Assembly (NCBI GenBank): GCA_946056155.1
Contig: CAMGIP010000016.1
Coordinates: 1 to 32,056 of the forward strand
Direction: 5' to 3'
Origin: an uncultured Mediterranea sp.
Lineage (GTDB): Bacteria > Bacteroidota > Bacteroidia > Bacteroidales > Bacteroidaceae
DNA: 32,056 bases
This document shows positions 18,710 to 27,872 of this stretch, in pieces (position 1 is the first letter of the stretch; each line of letters starts with the position of its first letter). A program made the position numbers and the translations under genes. The notes below the pieces were generated by a model. That model saw only the letters and a program-made list of their open reading frames with translations, did no database searches and was not told the origin of the DNA.

Positions 18710-18808
18710 AAAGTTTTTGCGTTCAAAATTACCTCATCGACTGGAGATACGTCAGACCATACTTGATGTCACTGTTTGCTCCTGTATGGCTGACGTCATC
18801 TGGATGGC

Positions 18809-19696
18809 TCAGGCGATACCGTGAGCTACTGCTTCTTTGTCGATTTTCTTGATCAATCCCTGCAGGACAGCACCCGGTCCGCACTCCGTGAAGTCAGTGG
18901 CGCCGTCAGCAATCATCTGTTTCACGGTCTGTGTCCAGCGTACGGAAGCCGTCAGCTGAGCCACGAGGTTCTTCTTGATTTCCTCAGGGCAGGTGTGGGG
19001 CTTCGCATCCACGTTCTGATATACAGGACATTTGGGTGTGTGGAAAGTAGTAGCGTTGATAGCCTCCTCCAGTTCAACCTTGGCGGGATTCATCAGCGGA
19101 GAGTGGAATGCTCCACCCACCTTCAGCGGCAGGGCACGCTTGGCACCGGCAGCTTTCATCTTTTCGCAGGCCTTGTTGATACCTTCGATAGAGCCGGAGA
19201 TTACAATCTGACCCGGGCAGTTGAAGTTAGCTGCTACGCAAACCTCACCTTCGGCAGTCACTTCAGCGCAGATTTCCTCCACCTTTTCGTCAGGCAGAGC
19301 AATGATGGCAGCCATGGTCGAGGGCTGCATTTCGCAGGCTTTCTGCATAGCCATGGCACGGGCATACACCAGCTTCAGACCATCCTCAAAGCTGAGGGCA
19401 CCGGCAGCCACCAGGGCAGAGAATTCGCCCAAAGAGTGTCCAGCTGTCATCTCCGGCTGGAAAGCGTCACCCATGCAGAGGGCAGAGATTACAGAGTGGA
19501 GGAATACGGCAGGTTGCGTCACCTTGGTCTGGCGCAGATCTTCATCGCTACCGTTGAACATGATGTCCGTGATACGGAATCCCAGAATATCGTTGGCTTT
19601 TTCAAATAGCTCTTTAGCAAGCGGAGAGTTATCATACAGGTCTTTACCCATTCCTGAGAACTGGGCACCTTGGCCCGGAAATACAAATGCTTTCAT
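18809..19696 (-). CDS. fabD: Malonyl-CoA:ACP transacylase FabD
   Basis: 295 aa; FPGQGAQFSGMGKDLY, TAGHSLGEFSALVAAG, GGAFHSPLM. Confidence 0.97.
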   Translation of the reverse strand: MKAFVFPGQGAQFSGMGKDLYDNSPLAKELFEKANDILGFRITDIMFNGSDEDLRQTKVTQPAVFLHSVISALCMGDAFQPEMTAGHSLGEFSALVAAGALSFEDGLKLVYARAMAMQKACEMQPSTMAAIIALPDEKVEEICAEVTAEGEVCVAANFNCPGQIVISGSIEGINKACEKMKAAGAKRALPLKVGGAFHSPLMNPAKVELEEAINATTFHTPKCPVYQNVDAKPHTCPEEIKKNLVAQLTASVRWTQTVKQMIADGATDFTECGPGAVLQGLIKKIDKEAVAHGIA

Positions 19697-19786
19697 ACCT
19701 TTATTATATTTATATTACATGTTATAATTATACCTCTGAAAATATATACACGCGATATGTCGCGGCCGATACATGTTTACAGGCCG

Positions 19787-19794
19787 CAAAGGTA
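19787..19794 (-). promoter_or_regulatory. Bacteroides-type -7 element for fabD
   Basis: CAAAGGTA on + = TACCTTTG on - strand, about 90 nt upstream of the fabD start. Confidence 0.5.
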
Positions 19795-19863
19795 CGATTA
19801 TTTTCTGAGATAAGCGGCAAAGAGGGGCAAAAACATGAGGATACAGCCCAATTTGTCAACCTG

Positions 19864-21168
19864 TTACCCCTTTTTTCGGGGCAGAATCAGGTTGAGCAGG
19901 ACGGCAAGGAGGAAGACCACAGCCACGCAGTTGTCGGCAAAAACGGTCTGTACGATGGGTGGGAAGATATGGAAAAGTCCCGTAGCCTGGGTAAATCCGA
20001 GGCCCACGCTGAGCGATAGGCTGACGATAATCATGTGGCGCTGACTGAAGCCGCACTTGGCCATCATGCCGAATCCGGCAAAGAGTATGCTGCCGAACAT
20101 GATGATGGTGCATCCGCCCAACACTGCCTGCGGTATGGTGGTGAGCAGGCAGCCAAAGGCAGGAAACAGTCCTCCCAGAATCATGATGAAGGCCCCCGTG
20201 GCAATGGTGAAGCGGTTCACTACCCCGGAAATGGAGGCGAGTCCCACATTCTGTGAGAAGGAGGTGATGGGGATACATCCGAAGAAGCCGGAGAGGGTGC
20301 TCACGAAGCCGTCGCAGGCAATGGCACTGCCCATTTCACGTGGTGCAATGCTCCGCTTGAGCGCACCTTCGCAGAGGGCACTACTGTCGCCAATGGTCTC
20401 CGTGGCCGAAACAAGATAGACACAGGCGAAGGCCAGGATGGCATCGAAATGAAACTCGGGCGTGAAGGGTATCAGCTTGGGGAGCGCAACAAACTGGGCC
20501 TGTTGCAGTCCGCTGAAATCAACCATGCCCATGCAGAGGGCCAGTGCATAGCCGACAATCAGACCCACCAGTACGGAGAGGGAGCGTAGGAAACCGCGTG
20601 CAAAGACCATGGTCAGCAGGCAAGTCAGCAGTGTGCAGCTGCCCACAATCCAGTTGTTTAGACTGCCGAAGTCGTCAGCACCCTGTCCGCCGGCAAAACT
20701 GTTGGCTCCGATGGGGAGCAAGGAGAATCCGATGGCGGTGACCACCGTAGCAGCTACTACGGGGGAGATAATGCGTGTCCAGTATTTGGCAAAGAGGCCG
20801 AGCAGTCCCTCGAACAGACCGCCTACGATGACGGCTCCCATCAGCGTGCCCATGCCTCGGGTGGAGGCAATACTGATGGCCAAGGAGAGGAAGGTGAAGC
20901 TGATGCCCATGACAATGGGCAGGCGTGAGCCGATGCGCCATATCGGGTAGAGCTGCACGAGCGTGCCTATGCCGGCAATAATCATGCAGTTTTGGATGAG
21001 GGCACCGCTCAGAGCCGGCTCCAACCCGGCTACATTGGCCAGGATGATGATAGGGGTAATGTTGGCCACAAACATGGCTAGTACATGTTGTAGACCGAAG
21101 GGAAGGGCCTTATGTAGGGGCACACGTCCATCGAGCTGGTAGATTGTTCCTGTAGATTTTTCTTCCAT
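19864..21168 (-). CDS. NCS2 nucleobase permease (probable xanthine/uracil permease)
   Basis: 434 aa; QHVLAMFVANITPIIILANVAGL, SATETIGDSSALCEGAL; adjacent to xpt suggests xanthine. Confidence 0.9.
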   Translation of the reverse strand: MEEKSTGTIYQLDGRVPLHKALPFGLQHVLAMFVANITPIIILANVAGLEPALSGALIQNCMIIAGIGTLVQLYPIWRIGSRLPIVMGISFTFLSLAISIASTRGMGTLMGAVIVGGLFEGLLGLFAKYWTRIISPVVAATVVTAIGFSLLPIGANSFAGGQGADDFGSLNNWIVGSCTLLTCLLTMVFARGFLRSLSVLVGLIVGYALALCMGMVDFSGLQQAQFVALPKLIPFTPEFHFDAILAFACVYLVSATETIGDSSALCEGALKRSIAPREMGSAIACDGFVSTLSGFFGCIPITSFSQNVGLASISGVVNRFTIATGAFIMILGGLFPAFGCLLTTIPQAVLGGCTIIMFGSILFAGFGMMAKCGFSQRHMIIVSLSLSVGLGFTQATGLFHIFPPIVQTVFADNCVAVVFLLAVLLNLILPRKKG

Positions 21169-21208
21169 AGTTCTATCCGATTGATTCTGTTCCCTGACAT
21201 TGGCGCTT

Positions 21209-21283
21209 CGTCAATTGATCTTCTTGTCAATCGCCAACGGGTCAACTCATCAACTTGTCAAATACTCACCTAATTACTTGTCA
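21209..21283. repeat. Degenerate GTCAACT-type array 1
   Basis: cgtcaattgatc..ttgtcaatc..gggtcaactcatcaacttgtcaaa..cttgtcag between xpt and the permease. Confidence 0.6.
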
Positions 21284-21286
21284 GTT

Positions 21287-21907
21287 TTACCCCAAGGATA
21301 GTTTAGCCTTTGAGAGTGGGAGTGGCAGTTGCTGGCGGAACCGGATGGTTTGTGTGCGCCAATCCATCTCCTCCACAATAGCTATGCTCTCCACGTGATA
21401 CCCCTCAGCTCGCAGTTCACTTCCGCCCTTCTGCTGTCCTTTCTCTATGGCGAATCCAAGTCCTACCACCTGTCCGCCTGCCTGTTTTACCAAGTCAATG
21501 AGGGCACGGGCAGCCTGTCCGTCAGCCAGAAAATCATCCACGATGAGTACGCAGTCTGTGGCAGAAAGATAAGGTTTGGAGATGAAGACATTGTTGTGCT
21601 TCTTATGGGTGAAAGAGAAGGCTTGAGAGATGTACTTATCATCGGTGCTGTTGGCCGTTTCGCTCTTCTTGGCAAAGACCACCGGCACGTCATAGAGGTT
21701 GCCCAGCAGCGTGGCAATGGAGATGCCGCTGGCCTCGATGGTGAGCACTTTGTTGACCTTCTTTCCGCGGAATCTCCGCTTGAATTCATAAGCCATCTGG
21801 CGGATAGTATCCACGTCAATCTGATGGTTGAGGAAGCTATCCACCTTCAGGATATTTCCCTCTTTGATGACTCCGTCTTGCAGAATCTTTTCTTCTAAGA
21901 AATTCAT
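21287..21907 (-). CDS. xpt: Xanthine phosphoribosyltransferase
   Basis: 206 aa; LEEKILQDGVIKEGNILKVDSFLNHQID, PRPP loop VLIVDDFLADGQAA. Confidence 0.95.
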   Translation of the reverse strand: MNFLEEKILQDGVIKEGNILKVDSFLNHQIDVDTIRQMAYEFKRRFRGKKVNKVLTIEASGISIATLLGNLYDVPVVFAKKSETANSTDDKYISQAFSFTHKKHNNVFISKPYLSATDCVLIVDDFLADGQAARALIDLVKQAGGQVVGLGFAIEKGQQKGGSELRAEGYHVESIAIVEEMDWRTQTIRFRQQLPLPLSKAKLSLG

Positions 21908-21929
21908 AGTGTGTATTGTTTTTAAAGTG

Positions 21930-23717
21930 TTATTCCGAAATTTCCACGTTGGTTACCCGCTCTAACCAGAAGCGGCGCTGGTTGGGGTGGAACGGTTCAA
22001 AGTCATGGTTCATCCGTATGGTGTTTTTGCGGAATACCAGCCCATCGACCGACTTGGCGTAAAGCACAGGTGTGTCGAACATCTCAAACTCGTTCTCCTC
22101 GATGAGGATACCCCCTCCCTTACCTCCATGGAAGTAAAGCTGCTGATGCTCCAGATCGGGAATCTCCGGATAGATGGAGATGACCGCATTGGTAAACTGG
22201 AAGAGGTTGGTCAGCGCATTGACAAAGCGGTTCTTACGGATAACCACCTGCCGGCAGGCTCCTGTCTCGTACCAGCCGTTGCAATCGCCGCAAAGCAGGA
22301 TAGCGGTGCCTGAGGTGTGGTCAAAGAGGTTATTCTCGGCCACCGTCAGCTTAGGAGTACTGAAGAGAGCACCTCGTGCCCGGTTGTTGCGCACTACATT
22401 ACCGGCAAAGAGGACCTCCGGTGTCCATGTCAGATTCTCGATACCGCATTTCACCTCTCCGCTGATGGAGGGGTCGAGAGGCTCGGCAAAACTGATTTCA
22501 AATTCCCGTGCCCCTGCAATCTCTTCCTGTCCGTGTGGGCGTATGGATGCGATGCGGTTGGGTTTTCCTGTCAGTTCCATGGTCTGCGAGCAGACAAACT
22601 GCACCTCATCGCCAGCGCGTCCCCATTCGAATCCCCACGACTGGTCGTGCATATAGCGGCCTATCACGGTTCGTTCGTCCAGTCGGCGCTCCACCTTCAG
22701 GTAGGTGCCGTGTACGTTGATGGCATCATCCATCATTCCCTCATAGAAACCGTTGTTGGATACAATTTTTCCCTTGCAGCCCGAGAAATGGGTAGCATCC
22801 GCCTGTGTGGTGAAGTAGCGCGGATCATCATCGCCCCGGAGACATACTCCGAATTTCTCCAAAGTGATATCTTCACAGAGTTGTGCCAGCAGACCCATGC
22901 CTTCGGCATAATGCACCTTTACATTCTCTATCACAGTACCCTTGTCGTGGCTCAGGAAGATTCCCGGAGCAGGTCGTCCCCATCCGCGCATGGCCACTAC
23001 CGTACCCGGAACTAGCCGTTGGTCCTTCCAAAGGGGTGCCAGGATGCGTCGTCCGTTGCCCACTTTCGTTGCCCCCTTGGTAGGGCAGTAAATGTCGCTG
23101 GTGCGATAGACCACGTGTCTCGTCTTTCCGTCAAAGGCGATGCCCCACTGCTGTTGCAGGCTCCATCCCTCCCCGTAGGTCTCGAAGAGCGAATCCTTCG
23201 TGATGCGGTAGGCTACCCAAGGTGCAGGTTCAAAGGTGATACCCCGTTCCGGGTCATTCTCCATCACCGTCACCTGCGCAATGTGTGGTGTGGCAAAGTC
23301 GATGCTGAAATTCTGCAGTCGGCAGTTTTCCGAATGGAGCAGTGCGAGCGGCAGCATCCGTCCGTGGAAGATGAATTCAGCTCCCTGTCCGTCCAACGTC
23401 AAGTTTTTCCATCCCTCCAAGGCCAGTCCCACCTTTTTGGGGTTCTCCTGGTCATGGTTAGAGACATAGTACTCCTTCACGGCCGCCCCCTTCTCGTGAA
23501 ATTCGTAACGGCCCGCCTCGAACCGTATGGTTACCGCCTCGTCCGCTGTGGTTTCCGCCTGTATGCGTGACAACATCTTCTGCACCAAGGGTGCTGCGTT
23601 TTTCTTGCTGTTGGCCTTCAGGCCGAATCGGGATGCTTCATACACCTTTTGTGCCTGCATGGAAGAGCAGAAACACAAGATTATCAGGGTGTACAGCCCC
23701 AAACGTTCTTTTTTCAT
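21930..23717 (-). CDS. Alpha-1,3-galactosidase-like right-handed beta-helix protein (GH110-like)
   Basis: 595 aa with signal peptide; SRFGLKANSKKNAAP, GMMDDAINVHGTYLKVE, CLRGDDDPRYFTTQADATHF typical of Bacteroides GH110 (GlaA/GlaB-like). Confidence 0.85.
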   Translation of the reverse strand: MKKERLGLYTLIILCFCSSMQAQKVYEASRFGLKANSKKNAAPLVQKMLSRIQAETTADEAVTIRFEAGRYEFHEKGAAVKEYYVSNHDQENPKKVGLALEGWKNLTLDGQGAEFIFHGRMLPLALLHSENCRLQNFSIDFATPHIAQVTVMENDPERGITFEPAPWVAYRITKDSLFETYGEGWSLQQQWGIAFDGKTRHVVYRTSDIYCPTKGATKVGNGRRILAPLWKDQRLVPGTVVAMRGWGRPAPGIFLSHDKGTVIENVKVHYAEGMGLLAQLCEDITLEKFGVCLRGDDDPRYFTTQADATHFSGCKGKIVSNNGFYEGMMDDAINVHGTYLKVERRLDERTVIGRYMHDQSWGFEWGRAGDEVQFVCSQTMELTGKPNRIASIRPHGQEEIAGAREFEISFAEPLDPSISGEVKCGIENLTWTPEVLFAGNVVRNNRARGALFSTPKLTVAENNLFDHTSGTAILLCGDCNGWYETGACRQVVIRKNRFVNALTNLFQFTNAVISIYPEIPDLEHQQLYFHGGKGGGILIEENEFEMFDTPVLYAKSVDGLVFRKNTIRMNHDFEPFHPNQRRFWLERVTNVEISE

Positions 23718-23938
23718 GGTTTCCTTCTATATAATAATGGTAATAAAGGGTTGCTTTTGGGGTGTAAAGGTAGCAAAAAGATTCTAAACACCACCTCCTG
23801 ATACTTATTTTTCTACAACGATTCTTTGCAATATGCAGGATTGTCAGTATAAACAGGGGATTGCATAGATAATGTAAATAGTACGAAAAGGTGTATGTAT
23901 GATAGTGTATAATATACGAAAACTATTACATTGAAAAA

Positions 23939-24006
23939 GAATGTTTTAAAACATAGTTAATTTATATATCTATTCTTGTTTAACTCAGGAAAACATTCTA
24001 TTTTTG
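23939..24006 (+). promoter_or_regulatory. Promoter and candidate operator of the Nudix xylose regulator
   Basis: -7 TATTTTTG (23999-24006), TTG at 23976-23978 with a 20-nt spacer; inverted copies GAATGTTTT (23939-23947) / AAAACATTC (23990-23998). Confidence 0.55.
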
Positions 24007-24083
24007 CCGCCGTTTTCAATGGATATGTTCGGATGGTGTCGGATGTGTACATTGATGAGTGGTAATGATAAATCAGAAAACGC

Positions 24084-24809
24084 ATGGAAAACAGCAAATC
24101 ACAACCTTTGGCTAACAACCACATCTCCGTGGATTGTGTAGTGGTGGGCTTTGATGGTGAACAGCTCAAGGTACTCCTTCTCAAGCGAGTAGGCATAGAA
24201 GGGGGAGAGGTCTTTCACGACATGAAGTTGCCCGGAAGCCTGATTTATATGGATGAAGATTTGGATGAGGCAGCACAGCGTGTGCTGGGTGAACTGACGG
24301 GTCTGAAGAGTGTGGAGATGATGCAGTTCAAGGCCTACGGCTCCAAGGACCGCACCAAGGATCCAAAAGATGTACATTGGTTGGAGCGGGCCATGCAGAT
24401 GCATGTGGAGCGCATTGTCACAGTAGCCTACCTGGCCCTGGTGAAGATTGACCGCAAGCTCAGCGTGGGTCTTGATGACTATCAGGCCTCCTGGGTGGCC
24501 GTGCCCGACATCCCCACGCTCGCTTTTGATCATAACCAGATTGTCAGCGAGTCGCTGACCTACATCACTCGTCTCTTTGACACCGACCCCTCCCGGATGT
24601 TCGACCTCTTGCCGAGGAAGTTCACCGCAGCACAGCTGCGCAGCCTGTTGGAGGTGGTCTATGGCAAACCTATTGACGTGCGCAATTTCCACAAACGTAT
24701 CGCGCAGATGCCCTACGTGGTACCGCTTGAGGAGCATCAGCAGGGAGTAGCCCACCGGGCAGCCCGTTACTACCGATTCGACCGTAAACTCTATCGGAAG
24801 GGAAAATGA
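24084..24809 (+). CDS. Nudix-domain (NrtR-family) transcriptional regulator, probable xylose regulator
   Basis: 241 aa; DCVVVGFDGEQLKVLLLKR Nudix N-domain, C-terminal winged helix LPRKFTAAQLRSLLEVVYGKPIDVRNFHKRI; upstream of xylB-xylA-xylE. Confidence 0.9.
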   Translation: MENSKSQPLANNHISVDCVVVGFDGEQLKVLLLKRVGIEGGEVFHDMKLPGSLIYMDEDLDEAAQRVLGELTGLKSVEMMQFKAYGSKDRTKDPKDVHWLERAMQMHVERIVTVAYLALVKIDRKLSVGLDDYQASWVAVPDIPTLAFDHNQIVSESLTYITRLFDTDPSRMFDLLPRKFTAAQLRSLLEVVYGKPIDVRNFHKRIAQMPYVVPLEEHQQGVAHRAARYYRFDRKLYRKGK

Positions 24810-24847
24810 ATCGTCATTAGAAAAAATATTGCCGACAAAACGGCAGT

Positions 24848-24907
24848 TCGCCAATTGGTTAACTTGACCAGTCGTTTACAGAAAGATAACCCGTTAATTT
24901 GTCAACT
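24848..24907. repeat. Degenerate GTCAACT-type array 2
   Basis: cgccaattggttaacttgaccagtcg...cccgttaatttgtcaactg upstream of xylB. Confidence 0.4.
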
Positions 24908-24932
24908 GAAAATAATTATAACTTAAAACCAT

Positions 24933-26420
24933 ATGTACTTACTTGGATATGATATTGGCAGTTCGTCTGTCAAGGCCAGTCTGGTCCGTGTAGATGACGG
25001 GCAATGTGTAGCTTCAGCCTTCTTTCCCAAGAGTGAAGCAGAGATAATAGCCGTGCGGCAAGGGTGGGCTGAGCAGCACCCCCAAGCCTGGTGGGAACAT
25101 CTCAAGATGGCTACATCAGCGGTGATGAGTCAGAGTGGGGTGGAGGCTGCCGACATCAAGGCCATCGGCATCTCCTATCAGATGCACGGCCTGGTCTGCG
25201 TGGACAAGCAGCAGCGTGTGCTTCGTCCCGCCATTATCTGGTGCGACTCACGTGCCGTACCCTACGGGGCAGCAGCCTTCGAGTCACTCGGTGCCGACCG
25301 GTGCCTGAGCTGCCTGCTCAACTCCCCCGGCAATTTCACCGCCTCCAAACTGGCCTGGGTGAAGGAGAACGAACCTGAGATTTTTGCTCAAATTGATAAG
25401 ATTATGCTTCCCGGCGACTACATCGCCATGCGGCTCAGCGGTGAGATCTGTACTACGGTTTCCGGCCTCTCCGAGGGCATCCTTTGGGATTTCCGTCGTC
25501 ATCAGGTAGCCGACTTCCTATTGGAGTATTACGGCTTCTCCCCCTCGCTCATCCCCGAGGTACGCCCCACCTTTTCCGAGCAGGGTAGGGTGTCGGCCGA
25601 GGCAGCTGCCGAGTTGGGTCTGAAGGCCGGTACCCCCATCACCTACCGCGCCGGAGACCAACCCAATAATGCCCTCTCTCTCAATGTGTTCAATCCCGGT
25701 GAGATAGCCTCTACGGCCGGCACTTCCGGTGTGGTCTATGGCGTCAACGGCACAATCAACTACGATCCTCGCTCGCGTGTCAATACCTTTGCTCATGTCA
25801 ACCATACCGCAGAGCAGACCCGTCTGGGTGTCCTTCTCTGCATCAACGGTACCGGCATCCTCAACTCCTGGATGAAGCGTAACGTAGCTCCGGAAGGTAT
25901 CGGCTACGAGGAGATGAACCGCATCGCTTCCGAGGCACCCATCGGTGCTGAAGGTGTCAGCATCCTGCCCTTCGGCAACGGTGCAGAGCGCATGCTGGAA
26001 AATCGCGAAGTGGGCTGTTCCATCCACGGTATCCACTTCAACCGCCACAGTAAAGCCCATCTCCTGCGTGCTGCTCAGGAGGGCATCGTCTTCTCCTTTG
26101 CCTATGGCATAGAAATCATGCAGCAGATGGGCATGGAGGTGACCAAGATACATGCCGGTAGAGCCAATATGTTCCTCAGTCCACTGTTCCGTGACACCCT
26201 GGCCGGAGTCACGGGCGCTACCATTGAACTTTTCGACACCGACGGTTCTGTAGGAGCAGCCAAGGGCGCAGGCATAGGTGCAGGTATCTACGCCTCTCCT
26301 CAGGAGGCCTTCTCCACCCTTCGCCGTCTGCAAGTCATCGAGCCCAACAGTAGCGACGTACCTGCCTATCGCGCTGCATATGAACGGTGGAAAGCACTGG
26401 TTGACGATAAGCAGGCATAA
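24933..26420 (+). CDS. xylB: Xylulokinase (FGGY family)
   Basis: 495 aa; YLLGYDIGSSSVKASLV, AIGISYQMHGLV, STAGTSGVVYGV; next to xylose isomerase. Confidence 0.94.
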   Translation: MYLLGYDIGSSSVKASLVRVDDGQCVASAFFPKSEAEIIAVRQGWAEQHPQAWWEHLKMATSAVMSQSGVEAADIKAIGISYQMHGLVCVDKQQRVLRPAIIWCDSRAVPYGAAAFESLGADRCLSCLLNSPGNFTASKLAWVKENEPEIFAQIDKIMLPGDYIAMRLSGEICTTVSGLSEGILWDFRRHQVADFLLEYYGFSPSLIPEVRPTFSEQGRVSAEAAAELGLKAGTPITYRAGDQPNNALSLNVFNPGEIASTAGTSGVVYGVNGTINYDPRSRVNTFAHVNHTAEQTRLGVLLCINGTGILNSWMKRNVAPEGIGYEEMNRIASEAPIGAEGVSILPFGNGAERMLENREVGCSIHGIHFNRHSKAHLLRAAQEGIVFSFAYGIEIMQQMGMEVTKIHAGRANMFLSPLFRDTLAGVTGATIELFDTDGSVGAAKGAGIGAGIYASPQEAFSTLRRLQVIEPNSSDVPAYRAAYERWKALVDDKQA

Positions 26421-26535
26421 ACAGTCGTTGGAGTTGGAAACTGACGATGAATCTTTTACATTGAAACAACTTATTAAATAGTATAAACATCTCGAGTTCC
26501 AACTAGCGGAACTTGACTTAAAAAAACAATCAATT

Positions 26536-27852
26536 ATGGCAAAGAAAGAGTACTTTCCCGGTATAGGGAAAATTCAGTTTGAAGGCAAAGAGAGTAAGAA
26601 CCCCATGGCATTCCGATACTACGATGCCAACAAGGTAATCATGGGTAAGAAGATGAGCGAGTGGCTCAAGTTCGCCATGGCCTGGTGGCACACCCTCTGT
26701 GCTGAAGGTGGCGACCAGTTCGGTGGCGGTACGAAGAAGTTCCCCTGGAACGGCAATCCCGATAAGGTAGCCGCAGCCAAGGAGAAGATGGATGCCGGCT
26801 TTGAGTTCATGCAGAAGATGGGCATTGAATACTTCTGTTTCCACGACATCGACCTCTGCGCTGAGGCCGACTCCATCGAGGAGTACGAAGCTAACCTCAA
26901 GGAGATAGTAGCCTATGCCAAGGAGAAGATGGCCGAGACAGGCATCAAGCTGCTGTGGGGTACGGCCAATGTCTTCGGTCATGCCCGCTACATGAACGGT
27001 GCTGCCACCAACCCCGATTTCGACGTCGTGGCCCGTGCAGCCGTGCAGATCAAGAACGCCATCGACGCTACCATTGAATTGGGCGGTACCAGCTATGTCT
27101 TCTGGGGTGGAAGAGAGGGCTACATGTCGTTGCTCAACACCGACATGAAGCGTGAAAAGGAGCACTTAGCCATCATGCTGACCAAAGCCCGTGACTACGC
27201 CCGTGCCAAGGGATTCAAGGGTACCTTCCTCATCGAACCCAAGCCCATGGAACCCTCCAAGCACCAGTATGATGTGGATACGGAGACTGTTATCGGATTC
27301 CTCCGTGCCCACGGTCTTGACAAAGATTTCAAGGTCAATATCGAGGTCAACCACGCCACATTGGCCGGCCACACTTTCGAGCACGAATTGGCCTGTGCCG
27401 TAGATAACGGTATGCTCGGCAGTATCGACGCCAACCGCGGTGACTACCAGAACGGTTGGGATACCGACCAGTTCCCCATCGACAACTTCGAGCTCATTCA
27501 GGCCATGATGCAGATTATCCGTGGCGGTGGTTTTGTGGATGGCGGAACCAATTTCGATGCCAAGACCCGTCGTAACTCCACCGACTTGGAGGACATCTTC
27601 ATCGCCCATATCGCCGGTATGGATGCCATGGCACGTGCCCTTGAAGCCGCTGCCCAGTTGCTTGAGGAGTCACCCTACAAGCAGATGCTGGCCGACCGCT
27701 ACGCTTCGTTCGACAGCGGCAAGGGTAAGGAGTTTGAAGAGGGAAAGCTGAGCCTCGAAGAGCTCGTAGCTTACGCCAAGGCCAACGGTGAGCCTAAACA
27801 GACCAGTGGTAAGCAGGAACTGTATGAGGCCATTGTGAACATGTATTGCTGA
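26536..27852 (+). CDS. xylA: Xylose isomerase
   Basis: 438 aa; [60 protein letters not shown]. Confidence 0.98.
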   Translation: MAKKEYFPGIGKIQFEGKESKNPMAFRYYDANKVIMGKKMSEWLKFAMAWWHTLCAEGGDQFGGGTKKFPWNGNPDKVAAAKEKMDAGFEFMQKMGIEYFCFHDIDLCAEADSIEEYEANLKEIVAYAKEKMAETGIKLLWGTANVFGHARYMNGAATNPDFDVVARAAVQIKNAIDATIELGGTSYVFWGGREGYMSLLNTDMKREKEHLAIMLTKARDYARAKGFKGTFLIEPKPMEPSKHQYDVDTETVIGFLRAHGLDKDFKVNIEVNHATLAGHTFEHELACAVDNGMLGSIDANRGDYQNGWDTDQFPIDNFELIQAMMQIIRGGGFVDGGTNFDAKTRRNSTDLEDIFIAHIAGMDAMARALEAAAQLLEESPYKQMLADRYASFDSGKGKEFEEGKLSLEELVAYAKANGEPKQTSGKQELYEAIVNMYC

Positions 27853-27872
27853 TCTATTGACAACGTTATACC

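Noticed and set aside
17234-18766. 510-aa plus-strand ORF
   Set aside because: Fully antisense to the well-supported GH13 amylase; composition looks like a reverse-complement artefact and no domain is recognisable.
21908-21929. Purine riboswitch upstream of xpt
   Set aside because: The gap to the upstream gene is only about 22 nt, too short for a purine riboswitch aptamer.
25518-26333. 271-aa minus-strand ORF
   Set aside because: Antisense to xylulokinase; no domain support.
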